Positions 1 to 4,324 of a stretch of 7,600 bases of DNA are shown here, one piece after another. The position numbers and the translations under genes were made by a program. How positions within the stretch are numbered: the first letter of the stretch is position 1; each line of letters opens with the position of its first letter. The stretch is taken from NCBI GenBank assembly GCA_938036665.1, contig CALHWR010000067.1, positions 1-7,600 of the forward strand, read 5' to 3'. The notes under the pieces are model-generated. The model was not told the origin of the DNA. It searched no databases and saw only the letters and a program-made list of their open reading frames with translations. Source of the stretch: an uncultured Collinsella sp. (GTDB lineage: Bacteria > Actinomycetota > Coriobacteriia > Coriobacteriales > Coriobacteriaceae).

Positions 1-151
1 ATAGGATGGAATGTATCGGGAGGCGCCTCGACGGGCATCGCAATCGTCGAAGGCGCGCCGTTCATGTTTGGGACAATATGACATTTTTCCCGTTGCAAAC
101 AGCGCCGCCGTGGGTGTTCTGTATGATGGCTCAGACAAGGTTGTTCAATGA
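1..151 (+). pseudogene. 3' end of an unidentified upstream gene, apparently frameshifted
   Basis: The window opens inside a reading frame. Frame 1 reads IGWNVSGGASTGIAIVEG then APFMFGTI and stops at 79-81. Frame 2 then continues in equally protein-like sequence, QYDIFPVANSAAVGVLYDG then SDKVVQ, and stops at 149-151. Dropping one G of the GGG at 70-72 joins the two as ...FMFG-QYDIF.... The joined frame ends 13 bp before the next start codon, as expected for operon neighbours. I do not recognise the family from this tail. The rest of the gene lies outside the window, so it could be a pseudogene or an intact gene with a base-calling error. The third frame through this stretch is arginine-rich and looks like a shadow. 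Confidence 0.5.
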
Positions 152-164
152 CAGGGAGGCATAT

Positions 165-1007
165 ATGGCAATCAAAGCCATCGCAATGGATATCGACGGT
201 ACGCTCACCAACGATCAAAAGGTCATCAGCCCGCGTACGCGCGAGAAGCTGCTCGCGACGCAGGAGTCGGGCATTAAGCTCATCTTGGCTTCGGGCCGTC
301 CCGCATGGGGGTTGCACGCCTTGGCGCAGGAGCTCGACCTTCAAAACCATGACGGTCTGCTAGTTGCCTTTAATGGCGCGCATGTGGTCGACGCTCAGAC
401 CGATGAGGTCCTTTTTGACCAGGCCATGCCGGCTGACGAGCTGCACCGTCTGATTGATCATCTGCGCAATTTCGACGTGATCCCTATGATTTCGCTCGGT
501 CGCGATTTGCACGTCGAGGACTCGTACCATTGCATGATCACGCTGCCTGACGGCTTGCAGAAGAATATCGTCAAGTATGAGCGCGATGCGTGCGATCTTA
601 AGATTCGCGAGGTCGAGAGCTTGCATGAGGTCGTGGACACTTATCCCGTGGACAAGCTGCTGACGGCGGGTGATCCGACCTACCTGCAGGCGCATTACGA
701 GGAGATGTATGCGCCCTTTACCCAGACGCTTTCGGGCATGTTTACGGCCGACTGGTACTTTGAGTACACGGCGCCCGGTATCGATAAGGCCCGTGCGCTC
801 GAGGGTGCCCTGCCCAAGCTCGGCATCGATGCCAGTGAGGTCGTATCGTTTGGCGACGGCCAGAACGACAAGTCCATGATTGAGTGGGCCGGCACCGGTG
901 TTGCCATGGGCAACGCCGTCGATGAGGTTAAGGCCGTGGCCCAGATGGTGACCGCCAACAACAACGAAGACGGTATCGCGGTAGCACTTGACCAACTGCT
1001 GGGTTAG
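165..1007 (+). CDS. Cof-type HAD-IIB family phosphatase
   Basis: A 280-residue hydrolase of the Cof/YidA type (HAD subfamily IIB). These cytosolic Mg-dependent enzymes remove phosphate from sugar phosphates and other small metabolites. All four HAD motifs are visible: motif I DIDGT with Asp9 and Asp11, motif II ASGRP with Ser43, the motif III lysine at Lys208 in GIDKARAL, and motif IV GDGQND at 230-235. Between motifs II and III lies the long C2 cap (about 80-195) expected of the subfamily, and the length is typical. The frame is open back to position 6, but the ATG at 165 is chosen because GGGAGG at 154-159 sits 5 bp upstream and the family's N-terminus starts just before motif I. It is probably cotranscribed with the frameshifted gene before it, and a terminator at 1030-1058 follows. 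The exact substrate cannot be told from sequence. Confidence 0.93.
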   Translation: MAIKAIAMDIDGTLTNDQKVISPRTREKLLATQESGIKLILASGRPAWGLHALAQELDLQNHDGLLVAFNGAHVVDAQTDEVLFDQAMPADELHRLIDHLRNFDVIPMISLGRDLHVEDSYHCMITLPDGLQKNIVKYERDACDLKIREVESLHEVVDTYPVDKLLTAGDPTYLQAHYEEMYAPFTQTLSGMFTADWYFEYTAPGIDKARALEGALPKLGIDASEVVSFGDGQNDKSMIEWAGTGVAMGNAVDEVKAVAQMVTANNNEDGIAVALDQLLG

Positions 1008-1029
1008 AATCGCCGATAGTGTATGGTTC

Positions 1030-1058
1030 GGGCGTCCGCTTGCGGGCGCCCTTTTGTT
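1030..1058 (+). terminator. Intrinsic terminator after the Cof-type phosphatase gene
   Basis: GGGCGTCCG (1030-1038) pairs with CGGGCGCCC (1043-1051) around a CTTG loop, giving nine pairs with one G.U. TTTTGTT follows. It begins 22 bp after the phosphatase stop codon and ends 13 bp before the next start codon, so it lies in the 5' leader of the following gene. Confidence 0.8.
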
Positions 1059-1070
1059 AGGGAGGGTGCC

Positions 1071-1730
1071 GTGTCTGCATTTCCGTTCGACGCCGTTATC
1101 TTTGACATGGATGGCGTCATCGTCGATACCGAGTATTACTACCTGGGGGAGACCGCCGCGTTTGCCAAGGAGCTTGGGCTGAATCTAACCCAAGAGGAGC
1201 TAAACGGGCAGGTTGGCACCTCACATCAGTTCTTCCTGCATATGCTGGTCGATTGGTTTGAGCGCGCCGGTAGGGGGCATTTCACTGGCGAGGAAGCGTT
1301 GGCCCGTTGGGACGAGTGGGCGCATAAGCGCCCGCGCGACTATCAGGCTTTGATCAACCCGGGTGCCGTTGATACGATTCGAGAGCTGCCGCGCCGCGGC
1401 GTCCGTGTGGCGCTGGCGAGTTCGTCTCCCATGGTCAGCATCGAAGAGGTGCTCCATGCATGCGGACTGTCGGACGCCTTTGAGTACGTGGTGAGCGGCG
1501 AGCAGTTTAAGGAGAGTAAGCCCGAGCCCGACATCTACCTGCATGCGCTGGATCTGTTGGGGCTGCCTGCGGACCGTTGCTGCTGCGTTGAGGATTCGGT
1601 GCCTGGTATCACTGCCGGCAAACGCGCGGGGTTAACGGTGATTGCCAAGCGCGAGGAGCGGTTTGGCTTTAGCCAGGATGCCGCGGACAAGATCATCGAC
1701 CAGCTGCCGGAACTGCTTGAGCTTTCTTAG
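1071..1730 (+). CDS. HAD-IA hydrolase, beta-phosphoglucomutase-like
   Basis: A 219-residue HAD subfamily IA protein related to beta-phosphoglucomutase and small sugar-phosphate phosphatases. Motif I is FDMDGVIVDTE, with nucleophile Asp12 and acid/base Asp14. A helical cap follows (about 20-95), then motif II ALASSSP at 115-120, the motif III lysine in SKPEPDIY (Lys150), and motif IV VEDSVPGI with Glu174 and Asp175. The start is taken as GTG at 1071 because GGAGGG at 1061-1066 lies just upstream and the protein then opens a few residues before motif I. An ATG at 1023 in the same frame would add 16 unconserved residues and falls before the terminator hairpin. No separate promoter is obvious, so expression may depend on read-through of that terminator. 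Mutase and phosphatase activities cannot be distinguished here. Confidence 0.9.
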   Translation: MSAFPFDAVIFDMDGVIVDTEYYYLGETAAFAKELGLNLTQEELNGQVGTSHQFFLHMLVDWFERAGRGHFTGEEALARWDEWAHKRPRDYQALINPGAVDTIRELPRRGVRVALASSSPMVSIEEVLHACGLSDAFEYVVSGEQFKESKPEPDIYLHALDLLGLPADRCCCVEDSVPGITAGKRAGLTVIAKREERFGFSQDAADKIIDQLPELLELS

Positions 1731-1786
1731 GGGGTCTGTTGGAGGCTCTTTAGGGGTTCGTGGACAAAAAATGCCAAATATGAGTA

Positions 1787-1807
1787 CTGTCACTAATTTA
1801 GTAACAG
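1787..1807. promoter_or_regulatory. 21-bp dyad, operator-like or small hairpin
   Basis: CTGTCACTAA and TTAGTAACAG are inverted around T1797, with nine of ten positions pairing. The dyad overlaps the inner end of the left inverted-repeat arm and has no counterpart next to the right arm. The AT-rich symmetric form resembles a repressor site, but no promoter or gene start is nearby, so an RNA hairpin role is equally possible. Confidence 0.35.
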
Positions 1808-1885
1808 GGAAATTATGCTTTTAAGGCCCTGGTTGAGCGCCTGGGGGCGATTATAACCTGTTAAATATGGCTTTAGCCATGCTAA

Positions 1886-1930
1886 AACGCCTTGATAATG
1901 AACAGCTGTACATTATCAAGGCGTTCTTTT
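1886..1930. terminator. Bidirectional terminator for the convergent HAD and tatD genes
   Basis: AACGCCTTGATAATG (1886-1900) pairs perfectly with 1911-1925, a 15-bp stem. The 10-base loop contains the palindrome ACAGCTGT, so the whole 40 bp is palindromic except for one position pair. On the + strand the stem is followed by CTTTTG; on the - strand the stem end runs into TTTT. It can therefore stop transcripts from both flanking genes, which converge here. Confidence 0.8.
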
Positions 1931-1994
1931 GTCACAATATAATGCTACTAGCTTTGCAGCAGTACTCATATTTGGCGTTTTTTGCCCACCGGGG

Positions 1995-2772
1995 TCAGTT
2001 GAAGTCAAATATGGAGTGCGAATTTCCTAAAACGGTTGATTCGACGCTCTCCTCGGCGCAGTTTTTAAGTTCGGCGATGTGCAGGGAGGCGCTTTTTAGC
2101 GATGTGATGAGCTGTCGCGCGCTTGCATCTGCTTGCGGTTCGGCTGGAGCGTCGGTTTCGAGCAGCAGACGGTCGAGTGGGATCTGTCGGGCGTATTCAC
2201 GACCGCGCTTGGTAGCGAGCATCCGCTCGTTCACGGAAAAATAGCAGCCTGCGTTTCGCGCACGGTCGAACTCGTTCGAGGTGCCGCTAAACCAGTGGAA
2301 GATGATGGCGGGGGAGTTGGGGCTTGGGGTGAGTAATCCATATGACTCAAGGGCGTCCAGTACGGTTCCTGCCGAACGAACAGCGTGAATTGATATCACG
2401 CGCCCGGCAAGAGGATAGTGCACGAGTGCATTACAGAGCTGGTCGAGCGCCTGTGTTTGTAGCGGCTCGCTTCCGGCACAGCGCGCGGAAAAGTCGAGTC
2501 CGACCTCGCCGATAAAGCGCTCTTGTGCGGCGACAAAGCAGATTGATTTCGGCGGCACCGCATCGTCCGTCGGCGAGCCACCAGGGATGGAGGCCGATGC
2601 CGGCAAAGATGTTTGAACGGCTACGGGCGCGCTTGTTGGCGCTTGCGAAGTCGCGCGGATCGACGCCGCAGTCAAAGAGACCCATGCCCAGCGCCGTCGC
2701 CTCGTCGGCAACGGCGTCCGGGCGAGCCATTAAATCGAGATGGCAGTGCGCGTCAAATAACTGCGGTGTCAT
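1995..2772 (-). pseudogene. TatD-family metal-dependent hydrolase, interrupted by a one-base frameshift
   Basis: TatD proteins are cytosolic two-metal TIM-barrel nucleases linked to DNA repair and degradation. The gene starts at 2772 with MTPQLFDAHCHLD (metal ligands His9 and His11) and reads in one frame to residue 78 (EINL, base 2539). The rest of the family lies one base away, from about 2537 to the stop at 1995: FVAAQERFIGEVGLDF (metal-bridging Glu89), ISIHAV, FHWFSG and LLETDAP. Skipping the G at 2538 restores a 258-residue protein, the usual length, with every metal-binding motif present. Good preservation of both halves suggests a recent mutation or a sequencing error; I see no slippery site that would argue for programmed frameshifting. 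The start lies 14 bp after the tcdA stop, so the two genes probably form one operon. Confidence 0.85.
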
Positions 2773-2786
2773 TGCGGCACATCTCG

Positions 2787-3584
2787 TTAATCTAGGCGCT
2801 GGCCGTCGGCGCGCACGCGCTCGCACCCGCGCCCACTGATCTGGCGTATAACCTCGCCGGCGATCATCTGGCCCATGATGGGCGGCATAAAGCTCGCGGT
2901 TCCCAGCTCGGTGCGCTCGTGGATGTTGGAAGGGTCGCGGGGCTGGGTTTTAACCGATTCCTCGCAGCTAAACAGCACGTGCAGGCTCTTGATGCCGCGC
3001 TTTTTGCACTCTTTGCGCATGATGCGGCTCATGGGGTCGCGCACGGTGTCAAAGATATCGGCAAAACGCAAGCATTCGGGATGCAGCTTGTTGGCCCCGC
3101 CCATAGAGCTAACCAAACGAATGTCGTGATCTTGAGCATATTTGGCAATGGTGAGCTTGGCCGAGATGGTGTCGATGGCGTCGACGACGTAGTCGAGCTT
3201 GCCGCCCGTCTGCTCCAAAACGCCCGCGAAGAAATCATCGATGTTGTCGCTCAGCAGGTATTCGGTACGTTTGATAACGGTGGCGGCAGGATTGATATCG
3301 TGGATCATGGCTTCCATAACATCGACCTTGCGCTTGCCGATGGTGCTGTGAAAGGCGATGGCCTGGCGATTGATATTGCTGGGCGCGATGATGTCCTTGT
3401 CCAGAATTACAAAATGACCAATGCCGCCGCGGGCGAGTGCCTCGCAGCAGTTGGAGCCCACACCTCCGCAGCCGAGTACCAGCACCGTGGCATCGGCGAG
3501 CTTGTCGAGTGCCTCGCGGCCCATGATGATCTCGAGCTTGGCATCGCGCGTCTCGTTGGGAGTTGCGGCTGTGGTTTCGGTCAT
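2787..3584 (-). CDS. tcdA: tRNA threonylcarbamoyladenosine dehydratase (TcdA/CsdL family)
   Basis: An E1-like adenylating enzyme of the MoeB/ThiF/HesA superfamily. TcdA uses ATP to dehydrate t6A at position 37 of ANN-decoding tRNAs to its cyclic form. At 265 residues it is close to the length I recall for the E. coli protein. The ATP-binding site shows as GCGGVGS (38-44), Asp62/Asp64 at the end of the next strand, and NINRQ (70-74). VVDAID (133-138) and the SCEESVKTQ segment (206-214) are also characteristic. Two in-frame ATGs compete. The first (3590) touches GGAGG with no spacer, while the second (3584) has a 6-base spacer and is preferred. It is probably cotranscribed with the tatD gene downstream. 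Related ThiF-fold proteins are possible, but the whole-length pattern fits TcdA best. Confidence 0.9.
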   Translation of the reverse strand: MTETTAATPNETRDAKLEIIMGREALDKLADATVLVLGCGGVGSNCCEALARGGIGHFVILDKDIIAPSNINRQAIAFHSTIGKRKVDVMEAMIHDINPAATVIKRTEYLLSDNIDDFFAGVLEQTGGKLDYVVDAIDTISAKLTIAKYAQDHDIRLVSSMGGANKLHPECLRFADIFDTVRDPMSRIMRKECKKRGIKSLHVLFSCEESVKTQPRDPSNIHERTELGTASFMPPIMGQMIAGEVIRQISGRGCERVRADGQRLD

Positions 3585-3628
3585 AGACATCCTCCGATGG
3601 GGAAGCGAATCGTGTTTTAGCTATCGCC

Positions 3629-3634
3629 ATTATA
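3629..3634 (-). promoter_or_regulatory. Candidate -10 box for the tcdA-tatD operon
   Basis: On the - strand this reads TATAAT, a perfect -10 hexamer, about 45 bp before the tcdA start. No convincing -35 lies 16-18 bp upstream; the best is TCAAAT. Just upstream is the palindrome ATCGCGAT (3641-3648), and the hexamer TATCGC occurs twice on the + strand, at 3622 and 3640. Confidence 0.4.
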
Positions 3635-3671
3635 GGTATTATCGCGATTCCATTTGAGCCCTAGGGGCTTG

Positions 3672-3700
3672 TTGAAATGAGGCAGTGATTCGCATAAGAT
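3672..3700 (+). promoter_or_regulatory. Promoter for the antisense RNA
   Basis: TTGAAA (3672-3677) and TAAGAT (3695-3700) are separated by exactly 17 bp, a good housekeeping-type promoter. It points toward the 3' end of the small peptide gene. No protein-coding frame with a ribosome site follows it, so it most likely drives a non-coding RNA starting near 3706. Confidence 0.6.
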
Positions 3701-3705
3701 GAAGC

Positions 3706-3798
3706 AGATGGCACCCGTTGCAGCGGGTTGGCCAACTCCCAAACACGTTTGTAGCGTGAGAAGTGGCCGTCTTCGCATTACGCGGGGGCGGCTATTTC
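3706..3798 (+). ncRNA. Candidate antisense RNA antitoxin
   Basis: A short transcription unit of about 93 bases runs opposite the small peptide gene, from the promoter at 3672-3700 to a terminator at 3766-3798. Its 5' part can form a hairpin ACCCG/CGGGT (3713-3728). A larger structure has CACG/CGTG (3744-3758) at its tip and GGCC/GGCC at its base; that base shares bases 3766-3768 with the terminator stem, so the two folds are alternatives. The RNA would be complementary to the 3' untranslated region and stop codon of the peptide mRNA. This is the arrangement of type I systems such as txpA/RatA, where pairing at the 3' ends silences the toxin. The RNA ends are predicted from the promoter and terminator only. 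Confidence 0.5.
3766..3798 (+). terminator. Terminator of the antisense RNA
   Basis: GCCGTCTTCGC (3766-3776) pairs with GCGGGGGCGGC (3782-3792) around ATTAC, an 11-bp RNA stem with three G.U pairs. TATTTCATT follows. The G.U pairs become A/C mismatches in the opposite transcript, so the structure favours + strand RNA. The stem ends on the stop codon of the peptide gene. Confidence 0.6.
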
Positions 3799-3878
3799 AT
3801 TCGACCTCCAATGTGGATGCCGAGCTCCACAGCCGCGATTACAAGCAACAACAACGTCAGGACATCGTTAATACTCAT
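3792..3878 (-). CDS. Small hydrophobic peptide, probable type I (holin-like) toxin
   Basis: A 28-residue peptide beginning MSINDVLTLLLL, with a hydrophobic core over about residues 6-17 and a short basic end (Arg26, Lys28). It is long enough for one membrane helix and has no signal-peptide cleavage pattern. The frame is supported by AAGGAG (3891-3886 on the - strand) inside an AAGAAGGAG stretch, 7 bases before the ATG, one of the best ribosome sites in the window. Short hydrophobic N-terminus, acidic residue near position 5 and leucine-rich helix resemble the putative holin-like toxins and TxpA/BsrG-type toxins described mainly in Bacillota; the match is by pattern, not by search. Overexpression of such peptides usually damages the membrane. 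It is opposed at its 3' end by a candidate antisense RNA and stands back to back with sdpR-sdpI. No U-rich terminator is visible for its own transcript. Confidence 0.65.
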   Translation of the reverse strand: MSINDVLTLLLLVIAAVELGIHIGGRMK

Positions 3879-3885
3879 AGTCCAT

Positions 3886-3906
3886 CTCCTTCTTGGGAAG
3901 AGGGAG
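3886..3906 (-). promoter_or_regulatory. 5' hairpin burying the ribosome site of the small peptide
   Basis: In the - strand transcript CTCCCTCTT (3906-3898) can pair with AAGAAGGAG (3894-3886) around a CCC loop, with eight of nine positions pairing and one C/A mismatch. The 3' strand contains the whole Shine-Dalgarno sequence. Such a fold would limit translation, as is common in type I toxin mRNAs. Confidence 0.55.
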
Positions 3907-3929
3907 CTGGCCCATCTGCTTCTGGACCC

Positions 3930-3958
3930 ATTGTATCTAAAAACGAACGAATGTTCTA
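3930..3958 (-). promoter_or_regulatory. Candidate promoter of the small peptide gene
   Basis: On the - strand TACAAT (3935-3930) is a five-of-six -10 box. The hexamer 17 bp upstream is TAGAAC (3958-3953), a weak -35. Transcription would begin near 3922 and give a leader of about 44 bases that contains the ribosome-site hairpin. The -10 is convincing, the -35 is not. Confidence 0.4.
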
Positions 3959-3973
3959 TACATAACATTGCTA

Positions 3974-3997
3974 TTAGATAATTAGACAAACATCTAA
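3974..3997. promoter_or_regulatory. Putative SdpR operator over the sdpR -35 box
   Basis: TTAGAT (3974-3979) and ATCTAA (3992-3997) form an inverted repeat with a 12-bp spacer. A second TTAGA (3982-3986) makes a tighter dyad with TCTAA (3993-3997), spacer 6. The site covers the -35 box of the sdpR promoter, the position expected for autorepression by an ArsR-family dimer. Binding is inferred. Confidence 0.45.
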
Positions 3998-4011
3998 ATA
4001 TCGAGTATAGT
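3983..4011 (+). promoter_or_regulatory. Promoter of the sdpR-sdpI operon
   Basis: TAGACA (3983-3988, five of six consensus) and TATAGT (4006-4011) are separated by 17 bp. Transcription should start near 4018, giving a leader of about 28 bases that carries AGAGGAGG before the ATG at 4046. The promoter diverges from that of the small peptide gene about 50 bp away. Confidence 0.65.
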
Positions 4012-4045
4012 GTGCACGTCGCGAGAGATAGCGAGAGGAGGTTCT

Positions 4046-4324
4046 ATGCCGGGAGAAGGTTTTAAGGCGCTGGCGGATCCAACGCGGCGGCGCATTTTAG
4101 AACTGCTGCGCGAGGGCAATTGCACGGCGGGGGAGCTTGCCGAGCATTTCGATATCAGTAAGCCGTCGCTAAGCCATCACTTGGCGACGCTCAAAAATGC
4201 CGGGTTGGTGACCGACGAGCGCCATGGCCAAAACATCGTATACAGCTTAAACACCACCGTCATGCAGGATTTAATTGGCTGGTTTATGGGCTTTACAAAC
4301 ACTGAAGGTGATAAGGATGAATAA
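4046..4324 (+). CDS. ArsR-family repressor, SdpR-like
   Basis: A 92-residue winged helix-turn-helix regulator. The opening FKALADPTRRRILELLREG (6-24) and recognition region SKPSLSHHLATLKNAGLV (38-55) are classic ArsR-family signatures. RHGQNIVYSL (59-68) forms the wing. There is one cysteine (Cys26) and no ELCVC-type metal site, so it is unlikely to sense metals and fits the SdpR autorepressor branch. In Bacillus subtilis SdpR represses the sdpRI operon until SdpI, occupied by the SdpC toxin, sequesters it at the membrane. The ATG at 4046 is chosen because AGGAGG (4036-4041) precedes it; an in-frame ATG at 4010 lies inside the promoter. Its stop overlaps the sdpI start by 8 bp. A dyad over the -35 box suggests autorepression. 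Confidence 0.85.
   Translation: MPGEGFKALADPTRRRILELLREGNCTAGELAEHFDISKPSLSHHLATLKNAGLVTDERHGQNIVYSLNTTVMQDLIGWFMGFTNTEGDKDE

Larger units (their letters stand above)
1760..1989. repeat. Long inverted repeat between two convergent genes
   Basis: The left arm (1760-1789) and right arm (1960-1989) are inverted copies matching at 28 of 30 positions. The differences are A/G at 1764 and T/C at 1772. Each arm contains a run of six A or T, the core GCCAAATATGAGTACTG and its complement. The arms sit 30 bp after the HAD stop codon and 6 bp after the tatD stop codon, so each transcript would carry the same motif in its 3' end. About 170 bp separate them, including a bidirectional terminator. No transposase frame lies between the arms. 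It could be a MITE-like element or two copies of a dispersed 3'-end motif. Confidence 0.8.

Noticed and set aside
93..127. Promoter-like TTGCAA and TATGAT before the Cof-type phosphatase
   Set aside because: The spacing is 23 bp, too long for a standard promoter, and both hexamers lie in what appears to be the coding tail of the previous gene.
6..164. N-terminal extension of the Cof-type phosphatase to position 6
   Set aside because: The extra 53 residues are arginine-rich and unlike the family. The ATG at 165 has a proper ribosome site, and the overlapping frames here carry the tail of the upstream gene.
1753..1995. GGGGT at 1753-1757 and 1991-1995 as a target-site duplication of the inverted-repeat element
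   Set aside because: The two copies are not flush with the repeat ends, are only 5 bp long and occur in a G-rich context, so chance is a sufficient explanation.
2005..2018. CAAATATGGAGTGC at the tatD 3' end as a third copy of the inverted-repeat core
   Set aside because: Only the first eight bases match well, and the segment is coding sequence in tatD, so it is most likely coincidental.
1867..2244. A 125-codon open frame on the + strand across the terminator and tatD 3' end
   Set aside because: It begins within the intergenic hairpin region, has no ribosome site and continues antisense to the conserved LLETDAP region of tatD.
3588..3590. The upstream ATG of tcdA as the start codon
   Set aside because: It directly abuts GGAGG with no spacer. 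The ATG two codons later has a normal 6-base spacing.
2919..3620. A 233-codon open frame on the + strand opposite tcdA
   Set aside because: It is the antisense shadow of tcdA. It has no ribosome site, and its composition reflects the complementary codons.
3699..3965. An 88-codon open frame on the + strand through the antisense RNA region
   Set aside because: There is no ribosome site, it passes through a terminator hairpin, and its composition is not protein-like. The - strand frame has much better signals.
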